Shown: positions 41,472-50,355, counted from the stretch's first letter. The stretch is 64,000 bases of DNA from Halolamina rubra (GCF_000739555.1 NZ_BBJN01000052.1:23171-87170), one strand, 5' to 3'. The notes: generated by a model not told the origin, from the sequence alone. Program-made: numbers and translations.

Positions 41472-42217
41472 GCGGGGACGATCGCGTCGTCGTCGACGGC
41501 GTCTCGAAGCGCTACGGCGGCGAGGACGCGGTGCAGGCGCTCGACGGCGTCGAGTTCGGCGTCGACGACGGGGAGTTCGTCTGCGTCGTCGGCCCCTCGG
41601 GCTGCGGGAAGACCACGCTGTTCCGGATCATCGGGGGGCTGGAGTCGGCCACCGCCGGCGAGGTCCGGCTCTCCGGAACTCCCGTCACGGAGCCCTCGCC
41701 GGACCTCGGGATCGTGTTCCAGGAGTACCACCTGTTCCCGTGGCGGCGCGTCCGGGAGAACGTCGCGTTCGGCCTCGAACAGCAGGATGTCGGCGCCGAG
41801 GCGCGCGAAGAGCGCGTCGACGCGATGCTCGACCTCGTCGGGCTCGGGGACGCCGCCGACAGCTACCCCACGGCGCTCTCCGGCGGGATGAAACAGCGCG
41901 TCGGCATCGCCCGCGCGCTCGCGGTCGACCCCGAGATCCTGCTGATGGACGAGCCGTTCGGCAGCGTCGACGCCCAGACGCGCTCGATGCTTCACGAGGA
42001 GCTGCTGTCGATCTGGAGGGAGACGGGCAAGACGGTGCTGTTCGTCACCCACGACGTCGACGAGGCGGTGACGCTCGCCGACCGGATCGTCGTGATGGGC
42101 GCCGACCCCGGGCACGTCCGGGAGATCGTCGACGTGGGTCTCGACCGCCCGCGCGATCGGACCGACGAGGCGTTCGCCGAGCAGGTGGCGTACGTCCGCG
42201 GGCTGATCAGCGAGTAG
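41468..42217 (+). CDS. ABC transporter ATP-binding protein, SsuB/NrtD-like
   Basis: 249 residues from ATG 41468, which overlaps the permease stop. Walker [10 protein letters not shown] (about 41-49), Q-loop [15 protein letters not shown], signature [15 protein letters not shown], Walker [17 protein letters not shown] and H-loop FVTHDVDEA are all intact. The FPW motif after the Q-loop is typical of nitrate/sulfonate/taurine importers. It powers the uptake system encoded by the two preceding genes. Confidence 0.94.
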   Translation: MSGDDRVVVDGVSKRYGGEDAVQALDGVEFGVDDGEFVCVVGPSGCGKTTLFRIIGGLESATAGEVRLSGTPVTEPSPDLGIVFQEYHLFPWRRVRENVAFGLEQQDVGAEAREERVDAMLDLVGLGDAADSYPTALSGGMKQRVGIARALAVDPEILLMDEPFGSVDAQTRSMLHEELLSIWRETGKTVLFVTHDVDEAVTLADRIVVMGADPGHVREIVDVGLDRPRDRTDEAFAEQVAYVRGLISE

Positions 42218-42219
42218 CG

Positions 42220-42371
42220 CTACTCTTCGACTTCCTCCCGCAGCGCCTCGATCTGCGTCTCCAGCTGGGAGAGCGCCACGTCGGCGTTCATGTACCCCTG
42301 CTCGTACTCGCTGTACACCGTGTCGGCGGCGTCGAGGAACTCCGAGACGCCGCGTCGGCGTCGTCGCTCAT
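42220..42371 (-). pseudogene. Small acidic helical protein, frame broken near its start
   Basis: A likely start ATG at 42371 (preceded by CCGGGT and, at leaderless distance, an ACGGTTTACC box) reads MSDDADAA and then drifts into Ser/Thr/Pro sequence. In the neighbouring frame the rest reads as an acidic helical protein (SEFLDAADTVYSEYEQGYMN, then SQLETQIEALREEVEE) to a stop at 42220. One missing G near 42348-42352 would join them into about 50 residues. It lies between the ABC operon and the XPB gene. Function unknown. Confidence 0.55.
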
Positions 42372-42453
42372 ACCCGGCGCTACCGGCGCCGCGCGGGTAA
42401 ACCGTTCGGAGCGGCCCCGAAATCCACAAGCGCCGCGGCGGCCAACGCAGCGT

Positions 42454-43809
42454 GTGACGCTCACGCTCCGCTTCGAGGACGGGACGGTCAGGGTCGTGAG
42501 CGACGGCGAGGAGCTGTCCGCGCTCGCGGAGGGGATCGACTGTCTCGAACGCGACGACCGGAGCGGTGGGTACCGGACCCCGGCTTACCGCTACGCCGAC
42601 CTGCGCGGGGCGCTCGACGACCGCGGCGTCGACTACCGCGACCGCGTGCTTGACACCGAACCGCTCGCGCTGTCGACGCGCTACCAGCTCCGGGAGTACC
42701 AGCAGGAAGCCCTGGACGCCTGGCACGCGGCGGGCGACCGCGGCGTCGTCGAACTGCCGACGGGCGCGGGGAAGACCGTGCTCGCTATCGCCGCGATGGC
42801 GGAGCTGGGAGTCCCGACGCTGGTGGTCGTGCCGACGGTCGATCTGCTCGACCAGTGGCGCCGCGAGCTCGAGGCGGAGTTCGACCGACCGATCGGCCAG
42901 TTCGGCGGCGGCGAGCAGCGCCGGGAGGCGATCACCGTCTCCACGTACGACTCGGCGTACCTGAAAGCCGACGACGTGGGCGGCGAGTTCGGGTTCGTCG
43001 TCTTTGACGAGGTCCACCACCTCGGCGGCGAGGGGTACCGCGAGATCGCCCGCCTGCTCCCGGCGCCGGCCCGGCTCGGGCTGACCGCGACGTTCGAGCG
43101 CCCCGACGGCGCCCACGAGGCGATCGTCGACCTCGTCGGCCCCCGCGTGTACAGCCTCGACCCCGACGACCTCGCCGGCGAACACCTCGCCGACTACGAG
43201 ATCCGCCGGATAGAGGTCGACCTGACCGACGAGGAGCGCGAGGCGTACGACGACGCCCAGTCGACGTTCGTCGACTACCTGAAGCGCTCGGGGATCTCGA
43301 TGAACCGGGGGAGCGACTACCAGGAGCTCGTGAAGCGGTCGGGGCGAGACCCCGAGGCCCGCGAGGCGCTGCTGGCCAAGCAGCGTGCCCGGCGGATCGT
43401 CCGCGAGGCGGAGGGGAAAGTCGACGAGCTCGGCCGGCTGCTGGACCGCCACCGCGAGGATCGCGTGATCGTGTTCACCGCGAGCACGGATCTCGTGTAC
43501 CGGCTCTCGGAGCGGTACCTCCTGCCGGCGATCACCAACGAGACCGGCGCCGTCGAGCGCCGCGAGATCCTCGACCGCTTCCGCTCCGGCGAGTACTCCC
43601 GCGTCGTCACCGCGAACGTGCTCAACGAGGGCGTCGACGTGCCCGACGCGAACGTCGCGGTCCTGCTCGCGGGCTCCGGGAGCGAGCGGGAGTTCACCCA
43701 GCGCCTGGGGCGGATCCTGCGGCCGAACGCGGACGGGTCGCGGGCGCTGCTCTACGAGGTCGTGAGCGAGGCGACCGCCGAGGAGCGCGTCGCCGAGCGC
43801 CGCCGCTAG
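42454..43809 (+). CDS. Archaeal XPB-type DNA helicase
   Basis: 451 residues from GTG 42454. A damage-recognition-like N-terminal region (1-70) precedes the two RecA domains: Q-motif-like YQLREYQQEALDAW, Walker A LPTGAGKT (101-108), DEVH box (FVVFDEVHHLGG), motif III LTATF, then a thumb-like helical insert with RIVREAEGKVDELGRLL and the C-terminal motifs VIVFTAST and QRLGRILRP. This layout matches archaeal XPB, which works with Bax1 as a helicase-nuclease pair in repair; a Bax1 gene follows at 44442, separated by one opposite-strand lipoprotein gene. Confidence 0.92.
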   Translation: MTLTLRFEDGTVRVVSDGEELSALAEGIDCLERDDRSGGYRTPAYRYADLRGALDDRGVDYRDRVLDTEPLALSTRYQLREYQQEALDAWHAAGDRGVVELPTGAGKTVLAIAAMAELGVPTLVVVPTVDLLDQWRRELEAEFDRPIGQFGGGEQRREAITVSTYDSAYLKADDVGGEFGFVVFDEVHHLGGEGYREIARLLPAPARLGLTATFERPDGAHEAIVDLVGPRVYSLDPDDLAGEHLADYEIRRIEVDLTDEEREAYDDAQSTFVDYLKRSGISMNRGSDYQELVKRSGRDPEAREALLAKQRARRIVREAEGKVDELGRLLDRHREDRVIVFTASTDLVYRLSERYLLPAITNETGAVERREILDRFRSGEYSRVVTANVLNEGVDVPDANVAVLLAGSGSEREFTQRLGRILRPNADGSRALLYEVVSEATAEERVAERRR

Positions 43810-44210
43810 AGCTGGCCCGCCCAGCCGTAGGAGAGCCCGCCGCCGTCCCGCCACGTCTCGTACGACACGTCGAAGACGAGTCGCACCTCCGCCTCGGCGC
43901 CGGCCTCGACGGAGACCTCCCGGCTGGTCTCGTACTCGGCCGTCCCGTCGTCGGTCTCGACGGTCGCTCTCGCGACGAGCGTGTCGCTCCGCGTTCCGTC
44001 GGCGGTGTTCTCGACGGTGATCACGAGCACGAGGGCCCCCTCCTCGCCCTCGCGTGGGATCCCGTCGACGATCCGGAGGCGCCGCGGCTCCTCGATCGGC
44101 CCGCCGCCGGCGGGCGTCGCCGGGGGGTTCCGCGGTCCCGAGCCGCCGCTGGCGCCGACACAGCCACCGAGCCCGACCGCGCTCAGCGCGAGGAACTGGC
44201 GTCGCTGCAC
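43806..44210 (-). CDS. Small Tat-exported lipoprotein
   Basis: 134 residues from GTG 44210. VQRRQFLALSAVGLGGCVG is a Tat signal with lipobox (Cys16). The mature domain is beta-rich (LVLVITVENTADGTRSDTLVARATVETDDGTAEYE), like small FxLYD/immunoglobulin-type lipoproteins common in haloarchaea. Its stop overlaps the XPB stop by 4 nt. It separates the XPB and Bax1 genes. Confidence 0.7.
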   Translation of the reverse strand: MQRRQFLALSAVGLGGCVGASGGSGPRNPPATPAGGGPIEEPRRLRIVDGIPREGEEGALVLVITVENTADGTRSDTLVARATVETDDGTAEYETSREVSVEAGAEAEVRLVFDVSYETWRDGGGLSYGWAGQL

Positions 44211-44441
44211 GGACGAGCCTGTGTCGGGAGGGACAATCAGCGTTCCCCTGTGGAACACGCCGGCGTGGCTGGCCCCGTACGAACAGGCGGCGATGTCGCT
44301 CCGCGGGGGGTTCGCCGCGCTCCCGCCTCGGCCGCCCCGCGGCCCTACTCAGCGGACGTGGGGGCTGGTCCCGTCCTCCTACTTGAACTCCGGGGCGGTC
44401 ACCGCCGTCGGCGTTTTACGCTGGCGCCGCCAACTCGACCC

Positions 44442-45983
44442 GTGCTGCGGAAGGAACACCTCCGGGTGTCGCGGGCCGGCGGGGGGTACAGCCCCCAGTT
44501 CACCGACGAGGACGACCGCGAGCTGGCCGCGAGCCTGCTGGGCACGTTCCAGGGGCACGTCGGCGAACGCCGGGCGCGTCTCCGGGAGGCACTCGAGGCG
44601 GCCGAGCGCGAGGCCGACTCGTTCAAGCTGGTCCGCGGACTGGCGGCGCTGTTGGAGCGCGACGCGACGTTCGAGACCCGCGCCGCGGTGCCGCCGCGTC
44701 GGACCCGACGGGTAGCCTTCGAGAGCGCCGAATCCGTCGGCGTCGCCGGCGACGGCGAGCGCGCGGAGGCGCTCTCGCTGGCCGCCGACCGGCTCGGCGT
44801 CGACGCCGCGACCGTCGAGCGGTCGCTGTACGCCGACCGCGAGGAGAACCAGGTGCTGGCGTCGTTCGAGCCGCGCTGGGACCCCGAGACGCTGCTGGCA
44901 CAGTACGACCTCTCGCTGGCCCAGACCGCGCTGTTCGACGCGACCGAGGTCCGCGTGCGGGGTTCCGAGCCCGCGGCCCTGGTGAGCGCCGTGAAGCGAC
45001 TCGGCCTGATGTACGAGGTCCGCCAGAGCGACGAGGGACGGGAGCTGGTCGTCACCGGTCCGGAGTCGCTGTTCCGGGCGACGCGGCGCTACGGCAGTTC
45101 CTTCGCCCGCCTCCTCCGATCGGTCGCGAAAACCGACGACTGGCGGCTCGTCGCGACGATTGACGACCGCGGCCGCGAGCGGACGATGACGCTGACCGAC
45201 GCCGACGTGTCGGTGCCGGGCGTCGACCCGGTCGCGGAACCGACGTACGACTCGACGGTCGAGGCGGAGTTCGCGGCCGCCTTCGAGAGCCTCGATACGG
45301 ACTGGGAGCTCGTGCGCGAGCCCGAGCCGCTGGCGACCGGCACTCGCGTGATGATCCCAGACTTCGCGTTCGACTACGCGCCCGCCGGCGCCGACGTGGG
45401 GTCGGTCGCCGACCGGTTCCGGGTGTACTTCGAGATCATGGGGTTCTGGACGCCGGAGTACGTCGAGAAGAAGCTCTCGCAGTTGGCGACCGTCGAGGAC
45501 GTGGCGCTGCTCGTCGCCGTCGACGAGTCGCTGGCCGCGAGCGAGGCGATCGAGGCCCGCGACCACCGCGCGATCCCCTACTCGGGCTCGGTCCGCGTGA
45601 AGGACGTCGTCGACGCCCTCCGGGAGTTCGAGGCGGAGTTGGTCGCCGACGCTGCGGGCTCGCTGCCCGCGGCGCTAGTCCCCGACGCCGACGCGGTGGC
45701 GCTGGCGGACGTGGCCGCCGAGCACGGCGTGAGCGTCGACGCCGTCGAGGGGAAGTCGTTCCCCGAGCACCGGCTCGTCGGGCGGACGCTCGTCCGGCCC
45801 GCGGTGCTCGACGCCGCGGGCGAGAGGATCGAAGACGGGATGGAGCTCGCCGAAGCGGAGGCCGTGCTCGCCGACCACGGCCTCACCGACGCCTCGGCGG
45901 CGCTCTCGGCGCTGGGGTACCGCGTCGAGTGGGAGGGGCTCAGCGGCGGGACCGTCCGGGAGAAAGCGGAGGAGGCGGAGTAG
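44442..45983 (+). CDS. Bax1 nuclease (DUF790), XPB partner
   Basis: 513 residues from GTG 44442 (VLRKEHLRVSRAGGGYSPQFTDED), matching the DUF790 start. The protein has an N-terminal domain (1-125), a TBP-like/central region and a PD-(D/E)xK-like nuclease segment near 305-345 (LDTDWELVREPEPLATGTRVMIPDFAF), where Glu and Asp residues form the predicted active site, followed by YFEIMGFWTPEYVEKKLSQL. Archaeal Bax1 binds XPB and cuts the DNA unwound by it. The C-terminal 130 residues look like a winged-helix extension. Spacing to XPB leaves room for the opposite-strand lipoprotein gene only. Confidence 0.9.
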   Translation: MLRKEHLRVSRAGGGYSPQFTDEDDRELAASLLGTFQGHVGERRARLREALEAAEREADSFKLVRGLAALLERDATFETRAAVPPRRTRRVAFESAESVGVAGDGERAEALSLAADRLGVDAATVERSLYADREENQVLASFEPRWDPETLLAQYDLSLAQTALFDATEVRVRGSEPAALVSAVKRLGLMYEVRQSDEGRELVVTGPESLFRATRRYGSSFARLLRSVAKTDDWRLVATIDDRGRERTMTLTDADVSVPGVDPVAEPTYDSTVEAEFAAAFESLDTDWELVREPEPLATGTRVMIPDFAFDYAPAGADVGSVADRFRVYFEIMGFWTPEYVEKKLSQLATVEDVALLVAVDESLAASEAIEARDHRAIPYSGSVRVKDVVDALREFEAELVADAAGSLPAALVPDADAVALADVAAEHGVSVDAVEGKSFPEHRLVGRTLVRPAVLDAAGERIEDGMELAEAEAVLADHGLTDASAALSALGYRVEWEGLSGGTVREKAEEAE

Positions 45984-45986
45984 CAG

Positions 45987-46520
45987 TCAGTCCAGCACCG
46001 CGAGCTCCTCCTGGTACCCCTTCGGCACTCGCGACCGGAGCTCGCCGTGGAGGTAGAGGCCGACGCCGATCGGTTCGCGCTCGCCCGCGAGCTCGTGAGC
46101 GGCGATCAGGTAGCCCCAGTCGCCGTCCCAGCGGTCGAGCTGCTGGTCGTGGCCGGCCGCAAAGGCCGCGGCCTCACCGGGTTCGAGCTCGATCACGTTT
46201 TTGGTCGCCTCGCGGGCGAAGCGCTTCACGCCGGTGGTGGTCGGCTTCCAGTGCTCCTGGCGCGTCCGGAGCACGGTGATCCCCAGCCCCTCGGCCCGTA
46301 CTGGCGAGGGGAGGTCGGCGCTGAACGCCCAGATCTTCCCCGATCCCTTCTCCCAGAAGGTGACGCTCTCGAACGTCTCGGGGCCGACGCCGAAGCGCTC
46401 CTGCCACCAGTCGACGACCTCCTCGCGGGAGGCTCGTCCCTCGACTTCGCGGTCGGCGGGCGTCGCGGGCAGGCGGTCGAACCGCTGGCCGTCGTTCTGA
46501 CCGAGGTCGGACTCCGTCAT
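45987..46520 (-). CDS. PUA-like RNA-binding protein paired with the NOP2/Sun methyltransferase
   Basis: 177 residues. After an acidic N-terminus the protein has VVDWWQERFGVGPETFESVTFWEKGSGKIWAFS, then GITVLRTRQEHWKPTTTGVKRFAREATKN and VIELEPGEAAAFAAG, a pattern I associate with the C-terminal PUA-like domain of RsmF/NOP2-type m5C methyltransferases. Its ATG overlaps the stop of the methyltransferase gene (46517), so the domain is probably supplied in trans to that enzyme. The assignment of function is by sequence style and coupling. Confidence 0.7.
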   Translation of the reverse strand: MTESDLGQNDGQRFDRLPATPADREVEGRASREEVVDWWQERFGVGPETFESVTFWEKGSGKIWAFSADLPSPVRAEGLGITVLRTRQEHWKPTTTGVKRFAREATKNVIELEPGEAAAFAAGHDQQLDRWDGDWGYLIAAHELAGEREPIGVGLYLHGELRSRVPKGYQEELAVLD

Positions 46521-47464
46521 GCGCCCACCTCCTCGGTCGCGTCGTCGCCCGCGTCTGCGCCCCCGACGCGGAGTTTCGCGACGAAGAACCCGCCCGTGTC
46601 GTTCTGGTGAGGGTAGACGCGGTGGGCCTTCTTCAGCGACTCGTCGAACTGCTCGTCTTCCCACTCTGTGACGCCGGGGGCGGTTTCCAGCGGCGCGTCC
46701 CACTCCGCCATCTCGGCGTCGGTCGTCTCGATCGCGTGGTCGACGACGGCCTCGTTCTCCTCGGGCGCGAACGTGCAGGTGGAGTAGACCACCTCGCCGC
46801 CGGGGCGGGTCAGCTCGATCGCGCGCCGGAGGATCCCCTTCTGGATCCCGACGAGGCTCTCGACGTGGCCCAGCGACCAGTTCTCCAGCACGTCGGGGTT
46901 CTTCCGACAGGTGCCCTCACACGAGCAGGGCACGTCCGCGACCGCGCCGTCGAGGGCGTCGACGCCAAGCGAGTCGAGCGAGAAGTTCCGGGCGTCCTCG
47001 TTCGTGACGACGAGGTTGCTCACGCCGAGTCGCTCGGCGTTGTGCCGCAGCGCCGAGAGCCGGCCCAGGTTGTTGTCGTTGCCGATCAGCACGCCCGAGT
47101 CGTCCATCAGGTCCGCGAGGTGGCAGGTCTTGCTCCCCGGCGCGGCGCAGGCGTCCCAGACCCGGTCGCCGGGGTCGGGGTCGAGCGCGAGCGCCGGCAG
47201 CGCGGAGACCTCCTCCTGGCCGTGGAGCCAGCCGTGGACGTACGGCCACGTCGTGCCGGGCGAGCCGTCGGGCAGGCGGAGCAGCCGGTCGTTCCAGCCC
47301 ACCGGCTCGTAGCTGACGCCTTCCTCGTCGAGCGCGCGGCGGGTGCGCTCGGGCGTGACCCGGAGTTCGTTCACCCGGACCACCGAGGGGAGCCGTCGGT
47401 CGCAGGCGTCGCGGAACGCCCCGGCGTCGTCGACGAGGCGCTCGTAGCGGTCGAGCGGGTTCAT
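46517..47464 (-). CDS. NOP2/Sun-family RNA m5C methyltransferase
   Basis: 315 residues. The RNA-binding N-domain (SVVRVNELRVTPERTRRAL) precedes the methylase core: motif I VWDACAAPGSKTCHLADLM, then NDNNLGRLSALRHNAERL, motif IV DVPCSCEGTC (catalytic base Cys) and motif VI STCTFAPEENE (nucleophilic Cys). It methylates C5 of cytosine in tRNA or rRNA using SAM. It lacks a C-terminal PUA domain; the coupled gene downstream encodes one. Confidence 0.92.
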   Translation of the reverse strand: MNPLDRYERLVDDAGAFRDACDRRLPSVVRVNELRVTPERTRRALDEEGVSYEPVGWNDRLLRLPDGSPGTTWPYVHGWLHGQEEVSALPALALDPDPGDRVWDACAAPGSKTCHLADLMDDSGVLIGNDNNLGRLSALRHNAERLGVSNLVVTNEDARNFSLDSLGVDALDGAVADVPCSCEGTCRKNPDVLENWSLGHVESLVGIQKGILRRAIELTRPGGEVVYSTCTFAPEENEAVVDHAIETTDAEMAEWDAPLETAPGVTEWEDEQFDESLKKAHRVYPHQNDTGGFFVAKLRVGGADAGDDATEEVGA

Positions 47465-47507
47465 ACCGGGGATGGCCGGCCGCGGCGCTTGTCGGTTTCG
47501 GAGCGGC

Positions 47508-48002
47508 CTAGGCGCCGACGCCGTCGAGGACCGGCTCGCCGCGGGCCAGCCGCCAGAGCACCGTCCCCACGGCCACCACCGCGGTGAGCACGACGCCGAC
47601 GGCCGACCCGGCGACGGCGCCGAACCACAGGAACGCGTGCGTGCCGGTGACGACCCGCGGGAGCGAGTCGGGGAGCAGCCAGCCGAACGCCGTCACCAGC
47701 GCGACCGCGGTGACGAACGCCGCGGTCGCCGCGGCCGCGCGGACGACGGCCGGGCTGTCCGCCAGCGGGCCGAACCGGAGCCGACCGCTCCCGGCCGGGA
47801 GCGCGTAGCCGACCTGTGCGACGAGTGCGCCGACGGACTGGACGAGCAGGACGTAGACGACGGCGAACCCCGTCGGCACGCCGTCGCTGTTCGGCGGTGG
47901 CTCCGGGATGGTCGCGCCGACGTAGACGCCGTAGCCGAAAACGAGGACGCCGACGGTCAGCAGCGCGACGCGGAGGGGTCCGAGATAGCGTTTCGGGGAC
48001 AC
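47508..48002 (-). CDS. Integral membrane protein, unknown function
   Basis: 164 residues from GTG 48002. About four hydrophobic spans (VALLTVGVLVFGYGVYVG; FAVVYVLLVQSVGALVAQVGYAL; AAATAAFVTAVALVTAFGWLL; FLWFGAVAGSAVGVVLTAVVAVG). No recognised motif. It sits between the methyltransferase gene and an acetyltransferase on the same strand. Confidence 0.6.
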   Translation of the reverse strand: MSPKRYLGPLRVALLTVGVLVFGYGVYVGATIPEPPPNSDGVPTGFAVVYVLLVQSVGALVAQVGYALPAGSGRLRFGPLADSPAVVRAAAATAAFVTAVALVTAFGWLLPDSLPRVVTGTHAFLWFGAVAGSAVGVVLTAVVAVGTVLWRLARGEPVLDGVGA

Positions 48003-48038
48003 GCTCGGAGGTCGGCGGGAGCCCGTATAGGCTTTCTG

Positions 48039-48623
48039 TCAGTTCCCGGTGTCGTACTTGTACGTCGCCTCGTCGGCGTCGATGCCGAAGTCCTCGGCGG
48101 TCTCCTCGGGCTCTGCGGGCTCCGAACCGCCCTTCTCGGCCTCCTTGAACCGCTGGCGGAGCGCCGCGGGCATCTCGAAGGCGCCGGTGTCGACGGCGAC
48201 GACGACCACGTCCTCGCCGACGGTTTCGCGTTTCTGCTCCAGTCGGTCGGCGATCACCGGCGGGCGCTCCTCGGCGTCGACCGACTCGAAGCCGAACTGT
48301 CGGAGGTAGTCGTCGCTGTCGGTGATCGAGTACACCGTCTCGAACCCCTCGTCGGCCGCGAGGTCGATCAGTCGCTCGACCACGTGGGCGCCGACGCCCT
48401 GGCCGCGCCAGCCGTCGACGACGCCGATCCCCGTGAGCTCGCAGACCTCGCCGTCATCGGTCTTGTGGATGCGGTAGCGGCCGAAGCCGGCGCGCTCGTT
48501 CGTGCTCTCGTCGACCGCGATCACGTAGTCCCGCGAGCGGAACGCCACGCTGTCGAGCCCCATCTCCTCGATCCGGTCGAGCAACCACGCCTCGTCCCGG
48601 TTCCGGGCGTCGCGGACGTACAT
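48039..48623 (-). CDS. GNAT-family N-acetyltransferase
   Basis: 194 residues from ATG 48623. GNAT motif A: VCELTGIGVVDGWRGQGVGAHVVERLIDLAADEGFETVYSITDSDDYLRQFGF, with R-G-Q-G-V-G for acetyl-CoA. A C-terminal acidic tail of about 45 residues follows. The family fits haloarchaeal ArgA/ElaA-like acetyltransferases; the substrate is not evident. Confidence 0.85.
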   Translation of the reverse strand: MYVRDARNRDEAWLLDRIEEMGLDSVAFRSRDYVIAVDESTNERAGFGRYRIHKTDDGEVCELTGIGVVDGWRGQGVGAHVVERLIDLAADEGFETVYSITDSDDYLRQFGFESVDAEERPPVIADRLEQKRETVGEDVVVVAVDTGAFEMPAALRQRFKEAEKGGSEPAEPEETAEDFGIDADEATYKYDTGN

Positions 48624-48670
48624 GGGCGACCGTACGGCCCCGGGGGGCAAAGGACTGTCGCGGCCCCGGG

Positions 48671-49093
48671 TTACGCGTCGTCGGGGTCGATGCCGAGCAT
48701 CCCCGGCGTGATCGTGTCGGGGATGAGCTCGCCGAGCGTGTACTCGTTGTACTCGCCGTCGCCCGTGTCGCAGTACACCGGCACGTCGTCGTCGCCGAAC
48801 TCCGCGAGCGTCTGCCGGCACATCCCGCAGGGGGTGACGCCGTCGCGCTCGGCGGAGGTGACCGCCACCGCGGCGATCGAGCGGTGGCCCGCCCGGACCG
48901 CGCTCCCGACGGCGACCTCCTCGGCGTGGAGCGCGTTGCTGTAGTTGGCGTTCTCGACGTTGCAGCCGGTGAACACCTCGCCGTCGGCGGTCAGCACGGC
49001 GGCGCCGACGCGGTACTCCGAGTACGGCACGTAGGCGGCGTCGAGCGCCTCGCGGGCCCGCTCGATCAGCGCCGCCACGTCGGTAGGCTCCAT
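48671..49093 (-). CDS. cdd: Cytidine deaminase
   Basis: Deaminates cytidine and deoxycytidine to uridine for pyrimidine salvage. 140 residues from ATG 49093. Active-site motifs: FTGCNVENANYSNALHAEEVA with zinc ligand His56 and proton shuttle Glu58, and TPCGMCRQTL with zinc ligands Cys89 and Cys92. Length fits the homotetrameric type, although the first zinc ligand is His (HAE), as in the dimeric enzymes. Confidence 0.94.
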   Translation of the reverse strand: MEPTDVAALIERAREALDAAYVPYSEYRVGAAVLTADGEVFTGCNVENANYSNALHAEEVAVGSAVRAGHRSIAAVAVTSAERDGVTPCGMCRQTLAEFGDDDVPVYCDTGDGEYNEYTLGELIPDTITPGMLGIDPDDA

Positions 49094-49299
49094 ACGCGTT
49101 GCTCCGAGTGCACCGACTTGAAACGACTGGAACATCTCCTCGCGCGGACGCGATCCGGGCTGTGTCGCGGGAGGGCGTCGGCGTCGTCCCGCCGGCGCCG
49201 ACGACGGCGGCGGATCGTGTCGCCGAATTTAGTGATTCCGCCGATTTCGGTCAATCCAGCCGGTGTATCGCCATTGCTTGGTAACTATTCACAAAGTAA

Positions 49300-49308
49300 C
49301 CCTATAAC
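49300..49308 (+). promoter_or_regulatory. Probable TATA box of the UPF0058 gene
   Basis: CCCTATAAC lies 27-35 nt before ATG 49335, supporting that start over the upstream GTG at 49323. Confidence 0.5.
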
Positions 49309-49334
49309 CCTCCAGCCGGTAGGTGAGCACGGAC

Positions 49335-49565
49335 ATGAAGAAGCAGGAGCTCATCCACCTCCACGGCCTTCTCTCCGAAGTACGGGCCGAGTACGAGGAC
49401 ACGGATACGCCGGAGATCGACCTGAGCGACTACCGGGAGTTCGGGGTGCAGCCGACCTCGATCCACCGCTCGAAAACCGACCACAAACGCGCCGTCTTCG
49501 AACTCGTTCACGGGCTGACCGACTCTATCGACGCCGAGGAAGCGGTCACGCCGACTGCCGACTGA
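49335..49565 (+). CDS. UPF0058 family small protein
   Basis: 76 residues from ATG 49335 (MKKQELIHLHGLLSEVRAEYE), the typical UPF0058 start; a GTG at 49323 would add four residues. The conserved HLHGLL and the helical VFELVHGLTDSI are present. His residues may bind metal. The function of the family is unknown; members are small, soluble and conserved in euryarchaea. Confidence 0.85.
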   Translation: MKKQELIHLHGLLSEVRAEYEDTDTPEIDLSDYREFGVQPTSIHRSKTDHKRAVFELVHGLTDSIDAEEAVTPTAD

Positions 49566-49638
49566 TCTGCGGACCCGACTCCGTCTGAACCGACCAGTTC
49601 CCGAGCGGCCGCGCCGGACTGACTGCTCTCTGTTCCGT

Positions 49639-49904
49639 ACCGACCTCGCGGCACGGAGGCCGCGACGGGGCGCGCGCCGTATTCGGTCACACACGACCGC
49701 GGCGGTCAGCACCGACCTCGCGGCACGGAGGCCGCGAGAGGGTGCTCGCCGCATTCGGTCACACACGACCGCGGCATTCAGTGCCGGCGTCGCGGCACGG
49801 AGGCCGCGAGAGGGTGCTCGCCGTATTCGGTCACACACGACCGCGGCGTTCAGCACCGATCTCGCGGCACGGAGGCCGCGACGGGGTGCTCGCCGCGGTC
49901 GGTC
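49639..49904 (+). repeat. 72-bp tandem repeat array, about 3.7 units
   Basis: The block CGCGGCACGGAGGCCGCGA starts at 49647, 49719, 49791 and 49863, exactly 72 nt apart, followed each time by a CGCCG(T/C)ATTCGGTCACACACGACC segment in the first three units. The array ends at the stop codon of the UPF0212 gene. Because 72 is a multiple of three, it gives false open frames on both strands; I see no coding gene in 49566-49902. A related single copy lies at 10318-10390. Confidence 0.85.
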
Positions 49905-50355
49905 ATTCTCGATGCCGTTCGACCATCTCCTCGAACTCCGGGAGCAGGGTCTCCTCGTCGGCGTCGTCGTCGCCGTCCTCTGCCCCCGCCGTCTCCGCTT
50001 CCGCCGACTCGGACGCCGCCTCGTCGATCGGCGTACACGAGACGCGCTCCAGCGGGATCCCCTCCAGCCGGCGGCCGATCTCCGAGCGGGCGATCGTGAC
50101 GGCGTGGTCGGCGTCCTCCACGTCGTACACCGTCATCGCGAGTTCGAGCGCGACCATCCCCTCGCCGGCGGCGACGGTCGCCGGCGGGAGCTCGGCGCCG
50201 CGGGGCGACCGCCGGCTCCGGGGCTCGATGTCGACGTAGGAGAGCTCCGGGTTGAGCGACTCGCCGACCTTCGAGATCGCCGCCCCCACGGCCGCCTCCG
50301 GCGTCGCCACGTCGTAAACCGGCACCGCAGCCTCGAGCACGACTCGACAGTCCAT
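49903..50355 (-). CDS. UPF0212 (DUF555) family protein
   Basis: 150 residues from ATG 50355. The start MDCRVVLEAAVPVYDVATPEAAVGAAISKVGESLNPELSYVDIE and the central VALELAMTVYDVEDADHAVTIARSEIG match UPF0212, a conserved archaeal family of unknown function. In many members, a CxxC zinc motif follows the first domain; here the region reads RSRRSPRGAELPP without Cys. The C-terminal 50 residues are acidic. Its stop codon lies in the last unit of the 72-bp repeat array. Confidence 0.85.
   Translation of the reverse strand: MDCRVVLEAAVPVYDVATPEAAVGAAISKVGESLNPELSYVDIEPRSRRSPRGAELPPATVAAGEGMVALELAMTVYDVEDADHAVTIARSEIGRRLEGIPLERVSCTPIDEAASESAEAETAGAEDGDDDADEETLLPEFEEMVERHRE

Noticed and set aside
49566..49902. 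Open frames of over 100 codons on both strands in the 72-bp array
   Set aside because: A 72-nt period keeps any frame open; the products are simple repeats without family similarity, and no promoter is seen.
49639..49904. Possible CRISPR array
   Set aside because: Units are contiguous and nearly identical throughout; there are no unique spacers and no cas genes in the window.
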